From contig JAEEZX010000032.1 in the NCBI GenBank assembly GCA_016292045.1, positions 24,552 to 88,551 on the forward strand: DNA of 64,000 nt. Direction: 5' to 3'. Numbering within the stretch: the stretch's first letter is position 1; each line of letters starts with the position of its first letter. This DNA is from Bacteroidaceae bacterium (GTDB taxonomy: Bacteria > Bacteroidota > Bacteroidia > Bacteroidales > Bacteroidaceae). Below the pieces are notes generated by a model, which saw only the letters and a program-made list of their open reading frames with translations, did not search any database and was not told the DNA's origin. A program made the translations under genes and the position numbers. Positions 1-9,216 of the stretch are shown piece by piece.

Positions 1-3000
1 CGCAGGTTGACAAAGGAACTCTCCTGTCGGGGCATCTTACTGTCAACGCCATAGAGCTCCGTTTTTCTATAATCATAATATCCATACGAACCACCGAAGA
101 TGGTGTCCACACGACCTTGGAGATATTCTACATACGACGCGCCCTTCAACAGGTAGTCGTGCTTACCCTCGGTATAGCCGTGCAGCTGTTCCTTCACAGT
201 GGCATAATTCTGTACACGGGCTGTGGCATCGAAGCCATCCTCGTAGGCACCATGGATTTCACCGCCGAAGTCGTTACCGCCATAAACGATATCACGTATC
301 CATGGGAAGCCATTTTTATAGCCGCTGCTGCCGTTGGGCTGGCGACCGATGACAACCTCCGTATGTCCCAGGATGTCGGCATCGCTGGCACCTCCGAAAG
401 CGTCGTAGATGCGTCCGTTGCCCAAGTTGACGTATGTGTTGCCGCAGACATTGCCCTCGTTACCGCCGCCATAGATATATTCTGTCTCGGCCAGGTCTTC
501 TGCCGTACCTTCATGTGAATAGATGGGCGACGCTCCGTTCAGGTTCACTGTGCTGCTGAAGGCCGGATCGAAGTAGTATTCCTTACCTGTGACCTGACCG
601 TGTTCGTCCGTCACATCACGCGGTTTGCCAACCACGCCCTGCTCACCGCCACCGAAAATCTGGAAGGCGTAGCCGTTGTTGTGGTTCACTGTGGTGCTGC
701 CCCATATCTCTGTTTCTTTACCATAGCCGGCACCGAACACCGCCAAGGCAACGGCCATCAGGTCGTCGCGCTGGTCTTCGACCTCTACGCCGGAAGCAGG
801 ATTGCCAAAGACACCTTCACCTGTTCCAAAGACCTTATCCTTATTCAGCAACTCCTCGTTGATATTGATAACCACATTACCGTTCACGTGACCGCTCTCA
901 TAGCAGCCGCCATAGACGTTACCGCCCAGCAGACGAATATTTTTATCGGACGGATTTCTTGCTACTTCAACAAAGCCGCCCTTTTCATAGAAATGGTCAT
1001 TTTCACCTACTATGATGCTTGTGCCTGTTACAGTTTGCTCTGTATAAACTCCTGCTGCTTCAGTATAATATTTCTCACCGACCGCCAGCTCCGTACCTGC
1101 CTCTATCTTGAAGTAAGCATTATTATCCCACTTGTTCGTGTTCCAAAGAAGCTGGGTCTTGGTATCATTCCAGCGGAGCGGCGTGATGGTCATGTTCTCA
1201 AGGTTGATTTCAATACGGTCCTTGATTTTGCCGCCTTCCATATATCCGCCTTCTGCCCGTTCGCCCGCAGTACCGATAACGCCGCCCTCGTATGCAGCAT
1301 TGTACGTGCCTGCTGCCACGTAAGCATTGTTACAGCCACCTACGAACTTCTCGTATATGTTCACACCTTCGTCAATGGTGAAGGTCTCTTTGCCCTCGAT
1401 GGTCATACTACCCACATTACCACCGCAATAGAAGGAACCGATAAAACTCGAGAAGGGCACATACGATGCGGGATCACCTCGACTGACTTTATCAAACACA
1501 ATGCTGGGTTTCAGATTCATGGCAACACCGTCCATATACCTGGAAAATACGCTGGCATCCTTCAGGTTCAAGGAGCTGAAACTATCGTCGTAATATTTCT
1601 CCAGATAGGTCTCATTAATCATACCGACACCATTGTTGCCCAGGAACACAGTGTCAGCAATCACATAAGAACCAATTTTCAGCTCCACCATCGGATCCTT
1701 CTTCTTGGTGACCAGCGATGCACAGTTACCACCCAAATAAACGGAGCCCTGGATGATGGTATAGTCAGGTCTTTCTCCTTCAGATACAGGTGCATTACCT
1801 TTCAAACGGATAGACACCTGCTCGGCATTCGGACGGAAGGCATTGAGGGCTTCCGTAGAACTGGAGATACCTGCATCGGCCATGAACCCAGAATAGTTGA
1901 AGTCGCCATAAGTAGCATCATCCGCCATACCTTCGTTATCCGAATAGGGATAGTTTCCGTTACCACTGCCATACACATCGCCATATACGGTAGTATAGAT
2001 ACCGACAGCATTACCGCCATACACCGTACCGGTCACGTCGTTACCGCCATAGACATTGTTGATATGTCCGCCGCGCACCAAGGTTCGGGCCGCCAGTTCG
2101 TCCGGGAATTTATATATCAGATTACCCTCACCGTCCTTATCCTGAAGATTCGTACAAGCAACATATACACCGTTCACCGTCGGCATCACGTCCGCCATAC
2201 GGCAACCGCCATACAGGTTGTCGACGATGAGGGTCGAGTAGTCCTTGATTTCAAGGAGCAGGCCCTCCGGACTGGTCATAGCACCGCTATTACCACCGCT
2301 GTAGAGGTTACGTATCTTACCCGCCAGCAGATTCCACGTGGGACGGATATGCATCTCGGCCTTGTTGTTACCGCCAAAGAAGCGGCCCACCTGGTACGCA
2401 CCGCTGCTGGGCTGCGAGAAGGTGGTGTTGATGCCCATCTCCAGGAAACGGTCGTCGTCCAGCAAGTCAATAGCGCCTTCTGTGCCTTCAGCAACTTCTT
2501 CGCCAACATTATTGGTCCAAATATGGTTCACCACCGCACTGGGGTTGTCGAAGTGGATGATGTTCTGGGTCTTCACCGTGGCGTTGTTGCCGCCGCCGTA
2601 GCCATAGACGATAGAGCCGCCCAGCACCTCCAGATAGGTCTTGTCGGTCTCGGGCAACTGGAACCCCACATCACCTGCGTCGGTGGTTACCTGTGCAACA
2701 GGATACAAATGATTCTTGTCACTCCTGTTGTAGATGGTATGGGTTATTTTATCACCCGCTACAGCCTCCTGCACATAGTCATAGTCACCGTTACCGCCGG
2801 CAAAGAGTTGTCCGATATATATTTTCTTGGCAGTAGGATCGGGCTTGTCATCTACACCCGGAGTCTTGGCATAGGCCGGATGATCTTCGTTATCCCCGGC
2901 CTCATCAATATCACCCTGCGTATATTTCCCAATCGGCGCCTTCGTGCTGACACGCACATAGCTGTTGAACGTGTTGTCGACGCTGTTGCGGCGTGGATTG

Positions 3001-3413
3001 TCGGTATCTTCTGAATGGCCTGTGCGCTTGATAGCAGTCAGAGAGTCTTCAGGTACTTTTATTCCCAAAGCCTGGGCCGTACCGATTTGTCCTGCGATAT
3101 CATTACCGCCATAGACCTGGTTTGCAAGGATATAGCCGGTGGCATGCTCACCGTCGATATGTACGTAGGAGTAGCCTCCGACGTTTGCCATACGGGCTCC
3201 GCCGAACACCTTACCCTTAGGATTTTCCAGCGGTCGTGTTGCATCCGGGTCGAGAATAGCACCGATGTCGCCGGCCTTCACCGTGACGCTTGTGGTGCCC
3301 TTCACCTGAGCCTGGTTGCCACCGCCATATACGTTACCACCAATTCGGATCTGCCCCTGTGCTATGATTGTGCTCAGGAGTGCAAATGTCAATATGGTAA
3401 TAACGCGTCTCAT
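1..3413 (-). CDS. Large YGG-repeat secreted/surface protein, partial (C-terminus beyond left edge), >=1137 aa; last gene of fimbrial operon
   Basis: Reverse-strand frame from ATG at 3413 (MRRVITILTFALLSTIIAQGQIRIGGNVYGGGNQAQVKGTTSVTV...) with signal peptide. Recurrent [IV]YGG[GN] motifs. I read both ends in frame without a stop (ends ...GRVDTIFGGSYGYYDYRKTELYGVDSKMPRQESSFVNL). Absent from ORF track because it has no stop in the window. Confidence 0.85.
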   Translation of the reverse strand, partial: MRRVITILTFALLSTIIAQGQIRIGGNVYGGGNQAQVKGTTSVTVKAGDIGAILDPDATRPLENPKGKVFGGARMANVGGYSYVHIDGEHATGYILANQVYGGNDIAGQIGTAQALGIKVPEDSLTAIKRTGHSEDTDNPRRNSVDNTFNSYVRVSTKAPIGKYTQGDIDEAGDNEDHPAYAKTPGVDDKPDPTAKKIYIGQLFAGGNGDYDYVQEAVAGDKITHTIYNRSDKNHLYPVAQVTTDAGDVGFQLPETDKTYLEVLGGSIVYGYGGGNNATVKTQNIIHFDNPSAVVNHIWTNNVGEEVAEGTEGAIDLLDDDRFLEMGINTTFSQPSSGAYQVGRFFGGNNKAEMHIRPTWNLLAGKIRNLYSGGNSGAMTSPEGLLLEIKDYSTLIVDNLYGGCRMADVMPTVNGVYVACTNLQDKDGEGNLIYKFPDELAARTLVRGGHINNVYGGNDVTGTVYGGNAVGIYTTVYGDVYGSGNGNYPYSDNEGMADDATYGDFNYSGFMADAGISSSTEALNAFRPNAEQVSIRLKGNAPVSEGERPDYTIIQGSVYLGGNCASLVTKKKDPMVELKIGSYVIADTVFLGNNGVGMINETYLEKYYDDSFSSLNLKDASVFSRYMDGVAMNLKPSIVFDKVSRGDPASYVPFSSFIGSFYCGGNVGSMTIEGKETFTIDEGVNIYEKFVGGCNNAYVAAGTYNAAYEGGVIGTAGERAEGGYMEGGKIKDRIEINLENMTITPLRWNDTKTQLLWNTNKWDNNAYFKIEAGTELAVGEKYYTEAAGVYTEQTVTGTSIIVGENDHFYEKGGFVEVARNPSDKNIRLLGGNVYGGCYESGHVNGNVVININEELLNKDKVFGTGEGVFGNPASGVEVEDQRDDLMAVALAVFGAGYGKETEIWGSTTVNHNNGYAFQIFGGGEQGVVGKPRDVTDEHGQVTGKEYYFDPAFSSTVNLNGASPIYSHEGTAEDLAETEYIYGGGNEGNVCGNTYVNLGNGRIYDAFGGASDADILGHTEVVIGRQPNGSSGYKNGFPWIRDIVYGGNDFGGEIHGAYEDGFDATARVQNYATVKEQLHGYTEGKHDYLLKGASYVEYLQGRVDTIFGGSYGYYDYRKTELYGVDSKMPRQESSFVNL

Positions 3414-3448
3414 TCTCAATTATCAATTGTCAATTCTCAATTCTCAAT
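3414..3448. repeat. Heptamer tandem array (TCTCAAT TATCAAT TGTCAAT TCTCAAT TCTCAAT)
   Basis: Five 7-bp units filling the junction of two fimbrial genes. Confidence 0.95.
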
Positions 3449-4793
3449 CAACAACCATCGTCGGGTTATCAAGATCCGGATCCGACAGCACATACAAGTA
3501 TGTTGGCACGACGGTCATTTTGATGGCGTATTTCCAGCCGCGCTGCACACCCAGGAAGTGGGATATGATGTCCGACAGTCGGATGGTGTTGGTTGCCTTG
3601 CAGTCCTTGCGTAGCAGGTTGTTTTTCTTGTCGTAAACGTCGTACGTGCAGGTGATAACGACCTTCGTCACATCTTCGATGGGCAGGAAGTGGCTCAGGA
3701 ACGACTGGTAGCTGGTGGTCAGCGTCAGTCCTTCGTCCGACTGATATACCTCGGTGCCATCACCCACTGCGGGTACAGCGCCCGTCGGGGTGTAACTCAA
3801 GCTCGAGATTGGACTGGTGCCCGTATTGTTTGCCGCCAATTCCACCACCACGTTGGCCTTCACATTCATCAGACCGGTTTCCGTAGCCGTCTGGAGCGCC
3901 AGCTTTTTCAGTTTGATAGTGCGCAGGACATTGTAGTCACCGTCCACCTTGATACCGATGCTCAGCGCCGAGCCGAGATGGTCGAAGAGCAGGTAGAGGT
4001 AGTTCTTGACTTTATTTTCTTCTGCAACTTCAGGTCCATCGACCGTCTTCTTAAGGTAGAGTTTGAAGTCACCGGCCACCAGACGGTTGGTCCTGATATC
4101 GGTTCCTTCGTCGTAGCTGCCATTGGTATTCGTGTCGGTATATCCACCGTCGTGATCTATGTCGAAGCCCTCTCTCGCCCCGATGATGGCGCAGGCATCG
4201 TAGCCCGCCGTGTGCAGTCCCGTGATAGTCAGTCTGGCACCATTCTTATAGTCGTCCCCGGAAAGTTTGGCAATGGTGGCATCATCAGCGGCATTGCCGG
4301 GAATGAAGCCATAGACGTAGTAGTTGCCATACTGAATCGTATCTGTCTTAACCTTTCTGATGGACAGACGCCATTTATTGGTTGAAGTCATGTAGCGCAG
4401 TCGGGCGTGATAGGGGTAGAAAGCGGATGCGGAAGCCGCTGGTTCTTCTCCGGTAGCGCGCGTGAAGAAGGCATCGATGCTCTTGTTCCTCAGGTCGACA
4501 TCGGTAAAATTGACATAGCGGTTGCCGTGGTCGTCATAGAGGTCATCATAGAGGTAGTAGCCGGATGGCGGAGCCCAGGCTTTGGTAATCACTTCCCGGG
4601 CGCCATTCTGGTCATCTCCTGCATTCTCAGCATCCACAAAGTCTGGAGCCGAGGCCGACAAGTCAATCGTCATCCCCTTCTCCTCCTCAGTCGAATCCGG
4701 AATGACCGGCGTCAGTTCATTACTGTCGTCTGAACAACCTGCAAGCAGCACGATTGCCATCAACCCGATAATATGTTTCGCTATCCTATCCAA
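3444..4793 (-). CDS. Fimbrillin-like lipoprotein (TTG start)
   Basis: 449 aa, lipobox LLAGC followed by SDDS; organisation like the other fimbrillin family proteins in the operon. Confidence 0.75.
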   Translation of the reverse strand: MDRIAKHIIGLMAIVLLAGCSDDSNELTPVIPDSTEEEKGMTIDLSASAPDFVDAENAGDDQNGAREVITKAWAPPSGYYLYDDLYDDHGNRYVNFTDVDLRNKSIDAFFTRATGEEPAASASAFYPYHARLRYMTSTNKWRLSIRKVKTDTIQYGNYYVYGFIPGNAADDATIAKLSGDDYKNGARLTITGLHTAGYDACAIIGAREGFDIDHDGGYTDTNTNGSYDEGTDIRTNRLVAGDFKLYLKKTVDGPEVAEENKVKNYLYLLFDHLGSALSIGIKVDGDYNVLRTIKLKKLALQTATETGLMNVKANVVVELAANNTGTSPISSLSYTPTGAVPAVGDGTEVYQSDEGLTLTTSYQSFLSHFLPIEDVTKVVITCTYDVYDKKNNLLRKDCKATNTIRLSDIISHFLGVQRGWKYAIKMTVVPTYLYVLSDPDLDNPTMVVD

Positions 4794-4839
4794 TTCTCAA
4801 TTGTCAATTATCAATTATCAACTATCAACTACCAATTAT
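4791..4839. repeat. Heptamer tandem array (CAATTCT CAATTGT CAATTAT CAATTAT CAACTAT CAACTAC CAATTAT)
   Basis: Seven units; contain a TAG stop and the TTG start of adjacent genes. Confidence 0.95.
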
Positions 4840-6112
4840 AGACGTCACGTATTCCGGAACCGCCATCAATCCACGGTGTAAAGGCCGACTGCACCACCTC
4901 GATATCCAGACCGCCTGTGGACGGTGTCAACTTCAGTCCCAGCGTGTATTTTGTATTGCCTTCGAAGTTTCGCTTAATCGTTCCTACTGCAATCAGCGGA
5001 TCGGAGTCAGTATCAATCGTGTAGGTTACGGTCACCTTCAGTCCGGGGTCAGAGACATGGTTGCGCGGAATGATGAGCAGTCCGTGACCGAGCAGGTTGA
5101 CGGGATCCGTCTCCCTGGGAGGTGTCAGTTTCGTATTAATCTCAAACTGTTTGTGTTCAAGATCGGTGCTGTCTTCTGCATTTGAAAGTCTGACTCTCAT
5201 GTCTCCGGCGCGCTCGTCCCAAATGGGTTTCTCCGACTCCGATGCGGTAGGACTGCTCAGGCTCAGCAGGCCGCGGGTATATAGGTTTCCTATCTCGATG
5301 CTTTTTATGGTCACTTTGTCGCAGCCCGGGTCGGCAATGACGGAGCAGGTGAACATCAGACACGACATGCCGTGATGGAAGAACCAGTCGATGGTGCCGT
5401 TGCGCGTCTCGCCTGCATTGGCCAAGCGGTAGGTGCCGCTCATCTGGTAGGTGATGTTATCGTATAGATTACCGTAGGTCGTTCCCACGTCGTATTCGCC
5501 GCTGGGCAGCACCAGTCGTCCCGTGCCCCACAGCGGGTCGTGCTGCGTACCGTTGTGGTAATCATCCTTGTCCACCACAATAGGCAGTTGCGGCATACCG
5601 TGCACGTCGGTCATCACATAGCTGGTATAGGGTGCGTAGGCTCGCAGCGTCAGCAGTTCCTCCTGGTTGATGGGCCAGTATTTCTTCGGGGTGTAGGTCC
5701 ATTTGCTGCCAGTGCCGTCCCACTCCACCTTCTGGTTGTTCATCAGCATGCTTCCGGTGGCGCCCAGATAGTCCTTGATATGCGTGTTGGGAGCATTGAA
5801 AGCGGGGTCGAAGGAGTTCGAACCCGTGTACCAGCAGAACACACCGAATCCGCACGCTTTCAGCATGGCATTGTCACTGGCATCGGAATACTCGCCATCA
5901 CCCACAGCTTTCGTCGTCGGCTCGGCAAAGTTGCACGTGAAGCCCATCTCGCGCTCTACCGCCGTCGGCTGTTCGGGCTCAGACGGCTGATTGGGAGTAG
6001 GCAGCGGACCCACGGGAAGGTCACCGTTGTCGCCTGAACAAGCTGCAAGAATGACTGCCGCCATGAAGGCGACCATCAGCAGGCTTGCATAGTATCGTAG
6101 AATCGCTAACAC
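4829..6112 (-). CDS. Fimbrillin family lipoprotein (GTG start)
   Basis: 427 aa, lipobox ILAAC; KKYWPINQEELLTLRAYAPYTS motif typical of Bacteroidales fimbrillins. Confidence 0.85.
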   Translation of the reverse strand: MLAILRYYASLLMVAFMAAVILAACSGDNGDLPVGPLPTPNQPSEPEQPTAVEREMGFTCNFAEPTTKAVGDGEYSDASDNAMLKACGFGVFCWYTGSNSFDPAFNAPNTHIKDYLGATGSMLMNNQKVEWDGTGSKWTYTPKKYWPINQEELLTLRAYAPYTSYVMTDVHGMPQLPIVVDKDDYHNGTQHDPLWGTGRLVLPSGEYDVGTTYGNLYDNITYQMSGTYRLANAGETRNGTIDWFFHHGMSCLMFTCSVIADPGCDKVTIKSIEIGNLYTRGLLSLSSPTASESEKPIWDERAGDMRVRLSNAEDSTDLEHKQFEINTKLTPPRETDPVNLLGHGLLIIPRNHVSDPGLKVTVTYTIDTDSDPLIAVGTIKRNFEGNTKYTLGLKLTPSTGGLDIEVVQSAFTPWIDGGSGIRDVYNW

Positions 6113-6116
6113 GTTA

Positions 6117-6158
6117 TCTCAATTATCAATTGTCAATTGTCAATTATCAATTATCACC
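6117..6158. repeat. Heptamer tandem array (TCTCAAT TATCAAT TGTCAAT TGTCAAT TATCAAT TATCACC)
   Basis: Six units in fimbrillin-fimbrillin gap. Confidence 0.95.
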
Positions 6159-6162
6159 AGTC

Positions 6163-7359
6163 TTACGGTTCTTCAATTTCTATATCATTTATCTCGACAA
6201 CAGCGCCCCACTCCACCACCTGTCCGGTGAATTCGATGGCGTTGGCACCGATGCGGATGTAGTACACATAGTGATGGTTGGGCTCCCACTCCGTCAGCGG
6301 GGTGTCTGTGCCCGTTCGCTTCATTGTGTTAAGCTGTATCGAGGCGTTGTTGTGGTACGTATAGTCCTCGTCGGCTACCAGCGTACCGATGAGCGCGGGG
6401 GTGGTCTCACCAGCCCTACTGCCGTAGTAGTGGTAGCTCGTGCCATCGCTCTTGAAGGTGACATCGTAGTCGATGCTCAGCATGACACCGTCGCCCAGCG
6501 TCTGCGGCATCATCAGATAGCCCGTCAGCGTCTTCAGAGGGAAACTGAAGGCCGGAGCCGTGCCGTGCTTGGCGGTCTGTTCGCTCCAAGCATATGTTGT
6601 CTCGCCTGCACTGTAGCTGGGCGTCAGCTTTCCGTCCTTGTAGAGATTGCTCACGCTCAGGCTGTTCAGCTTGAAGTGGGATATATCCTCGCGCACCTCT
6701 GGCGATGCAACAATGCGGAACTCCACCTTCGATGTCATGTGGTGGAACAGGAAGCGCACGCGGTCGGTCACCGTCAAGTCGCTGCGGTCGGCAGCATTGC
6801 TGGGCCACACGGCGCTGGTGCCGTTGGGCAGATTGGGCAGGAGCTCCGACACCAGGAAATCGACTTGATTTTCAGCCGTCTCTTTCACGGTGAAGCGGAA
6901 TGTGGGCAGACCCGTTTCATTGTTGGCAATCAGGGGTGTGAGGCCAGTTTTCTGCGGAGATTCCGGATTTTCAGGATTTACCGCATCCACATCAGTATAT
7001 GGGAAATATGCCATGAACGACAACTTGTCTTCCGACTCGTTGGGCCAGTATTTCAGGGGTGAATAGTTGAAGTTGCCGCCCTTCTCCAGGCAGGTGGCCT
7101 GCTGGTTCCACATGAAGTTGGGCGCAGCCTCGTCGCTCCACGTCGAGTTGTCGTGATAATAGGCATACACGCCGATGCTCTGACCTGCACCGATGCCCTG
7201 CTCTGCCGAGTACGCCGCACTGACACGCGTAGGCTGAGCGGTATAGGCATCTGCGAAGGCGATGGGCCTCATCTGGCTCGTCGTCAGAGTCGTCACAGGC
7301 TCATCGCCCGAACAAGCCATCAGGCAGATAATTCCTATTATCGTTATTATATATTTCAC
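6163..7359 (-). CDS. Fimbrillin family lipoprotein
   Basis: 398 aa, lipobox LMAC; SPLKYWPNESEDKLSFMAYFPYTD motif. Confidence 0.85.
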   Translation of the reverse strand: MKYIITIIGIICLMACSGDEPVTTLTTSQMRPIAFADAYTAQPTRVSAAYSAEQGIGAGQSIGVYAYYHDNSTWSDEAAPNFMWNQQATCLEKGGNFNYSPLKYWPNESEDKLSFMAYFPYTDVDAVNPENPESPQKTGLTPLIANNETGLPTFRFTVKETAENQVDFLVSELLPNLPNGTSAVWPSNAADRSDLTVTDRVRFLFHHMTSKVEFRIVASPEVREDISHFKLNSLSVSNLYKDGKLTPSYSAGETTYAWSEQTAKHGTAPAFSFPLKTLTGYLMMPQTLGDGVMLSIDYDVTFKSDGTSYHYYGSRAGETTPALIGTLVADEDYTYHNNASIQLNTMKRTGTDTPLTEWEPNHHYVYYIRIGANAIEFTGQVVEWGAVVEINDIEIEEP

Positions 7360-7384
7360 TTCACTTCCGCTTGTTCCTTTTTAG

Positions 7385-7779
7385 ACAAAAACCGAGAAAA
7401 CCCCTCTGTGAGTGTCATCAGGCTACGCCCATTGTTCTCACTTTGTGCCTGTGCGCCTGAAAACAAGCTTTCGCGCCCATTCCCAAAGCAAAACAGTTTC
7501 TGCGAAACAATGACACTCCCCGAGGAAAAAACCTCGCTATCGCTAAAAAACCATTTCACATTTGACATTTGACATTTAACATTTTGCAATGCAAAGATTG
7601 TTTTTCTAGTGAGTGCAACGAACGTGTTTTTGCCTTCTGTAGGCTTATACCGCATTGCGGTTGTGACGAGTGCCGTGGCTATGACGGGAAAGCTTGTTTT
7701 CCAAGGCAGAGCAATGGTGCTTGGCACAAATGCTCTGAAGGAGCTTAAAGCCAACAGAAGGGGTTTTCTATGTTTTTGT
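7385..7779. repeat. Imperfect inverted-repeat element (MITE-like or invertible candidate)
   Basis: Outer arms 7385..7409 / 7754..7779 (ACAAAAAC..AGAAAACCCCTCTGT / ACAGAAGGGGTTTTCT..GTTTTTGT); perfect 14-bp inner arms GAAAACAAGCTTTC 7459..7472 / GAAAGCTTGTTTTC 7688..7701. Confidence 0.7.
7552..7586. repeat. Heptamer tandem array (CATTTCA CATTTGA CATTTGA CATTTAA CATTTTG)
   Basis: Five units inside the inverted-repeat element. Confidence 0.9.
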
Positions 7780-7789
7780 TTATATATCA

Positions 7790-7810
7790 TCAATGCTCAA
7801 TGCTCACTTA
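7790..7810. repeat. Short heptamer array (TCAATGC TCAATGC TCACTTA)
   Basis: Three units near the fimbrillin 3' end. Confidence 0.6.
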
Positions 7811-7830
7811 TATATCACTCAGCTTCAAAC

Positions 7831-9057
7831 TCAAGGTGCAGGGGTAAGGTCCAGCTTCAGGTTCAACGTATATGTCTTGTTACCCAGGAGTTTCGGATTT
7901 GGCTCCTCCAAGGTCGGTTGTGGGATGCGCAGGGTGGACGCTGTCGTAGTCTTGATACCCACCACATCGCTTTCTGATGTCATCTTATGGTATTTCACCG
8001 ACAGCGTCAGACTCAGCGTCGTCTGCGGAATCAGATAGATGTAGCCCTTTCTGTCGCCTGTGTTCAGGGCGTTCTGGAAGCCCTTGTCCTCTGCTTCCGC
8101 GTCGTATGCTTTCAGTCCTGCGGGCTGCCAGCCATACGGCAGTCCCGGTATATATCGCACCTGATTTTCTATGATACCATAGCTCAGGGGGTCGTTGTCT
8201 ACGTTAGTAATTTGGAAACTGTGGTCGATGTCATCACCGCCTCCATTCTTGTCGTATACCTGGTTGGACCAGTCTGGGTAGTATTTCTTGTCCACACCGC
8301 TACCCTCGGTTGTCTGACTGCTCAATGACAGTCGTCCCGTCTTGGCCATCTTGCCTGTCAGGGTTATCTTTTCTATCAGTACCTTCGTGCCGGAAGCCGG
8401 TGCTGTTGCCAGCGCCACCTGTATTTCCAGTCGCGCCAAAGCGTGGTGCATCTTCATTGCCAGCGTACCGGCCTCATTCAGTGCCGTTGCTGCCGGAATG
8501 GCTGACGGCTTTTCATAGTACCACAGCAGGTCCACCACCTCACTGGGCTTTTCGCAGCGTCGGTAGTCGATATAGGGCGCCTCGTTGTTTGCAGAGATAC
8601 CGATGATGCCGGTCTCCTTCTCTAAGTCTTCCTCTGAAAGCCCCGCTAAAGCCGCTAAATCGTCAGGACTCATATAGGGAGCATATGCGCTGATGTAGCA
8701 ATCTGTCAGGTCTGTAGGCCAGTACTTCTTAGGAGCATAACTCCAATATCCCTTTTTGGGGTCATCCAGATCGCCCACGAGGGTGAACGCCACCTCCTGG
8801 TTGTACATCAGAGTCGGCTTCTTGTCAGCAGTCACACTGGCCATTGCACCGAATCCTGTGGTGTGCAGGTCCTCGGTGTTCATCGCTCCTTCGTGTCCTG
8901 CCTTCGTTATATAAACGCCTTCGTCATCGTAGTTGCAGCTGAATGATATGGCAACGGCGTCCTTTGATGTGATCTCCTCTATGACCACATCGTCGGCAGA
9001 GCACCCTGTCATCAAGAGCATTGCTCCCGCCATTATTATGCCATACATCTCACGCAT
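7831..9057 (-). CDS. Fimbrillin family lipoprotein
   Basis: 408 aa, lipobox LMTGC; APKKYWPTDLTDCYISAYAPYMS motif. Confidence 0.85.
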   Translation of the reverse strand: MREMYGIIMAGAMLLMTGCSADDVVIEEITSKDAVAISFSCNYDDEGVYITKAGHEGAMNTEDLHTTGFGAMASVTADKKPTLMYNQEVAFTLVGDLDDPKKGYWSYAPKKYWPTDLTDCYISAYAPYMSPDDLAALAGLSEEDLEKETGIIGISANNEAPYIDYRRCEKPSEVVDLLWYYEKPSAIPAATALNEAGTLAMKMHHALARLEIQVALATAPASGTKVLIEKITLTGKMAKTGRLSLSSQTTEGSGVDKKYYPDWSNQVYDKNGGGDDIDHSFQITNVDNDPLSYGIIENQVRYIPGLPYGWQPAGLKAYDAEAEDKGFQNALNTGDRKGYIYLIPQTTLSLTLSVKYHKMTSESDVVGIKTTTASTLRIPQPTLEEPNPKLLGNKTYTLNLKLDLTPAP

Positions 9058-9100
9058 ATCTACGCGCGTACATTATTTTTATTTTTTTATTTTTTTTTGT

Positions 9101-9140
9101 ATTCATGAGGCGGCGGCGTTTCCGCCACCACCTCATGAAT
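9101..9140 (-). promoter_or_regulatory. Intercistronic RNA hairpin, 18-bp stem with GAAA tetraloop (minus-strand RNA)
   Basis: AUUCAUGAGGUGGUGGCG-GAAA-CGCCGCCGCCUCAUGAAU; both noncanonical pairs are G-U on the minus strand but C-A mismatches on the plus strand. Confidence 0.8.
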
Positions 9141-9216
9141 TGGATGTGTTTCTCAGTCAGGGAGTTCGCCCCGCGAAGGGCGTTTCCCTTAACTGTACAT
9201 ATAAGCTACACTGAGA

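Noticed and set aside
600-3014. 804-aa plus-strand ORF
   Set aside because: Codon-aligned antisense of the YGG-repeat gene; no recognisable family, while the minus frame has signal peptide and repeats.
3414-3448. Possible CRISPR-like array
   Set aside because: 7-bp contiguous units without spacers; no CRISPR repeats or cas genes in the window.
7356-7793. 145-aa minus-strand ORF between fimbrillins
   Set aside because: Coincides with the inverted-repeat element and a heptamer array (LQNVKCQMSNVKW is repeat-encoded); more likely spurious translation of a repeat element than a gene.
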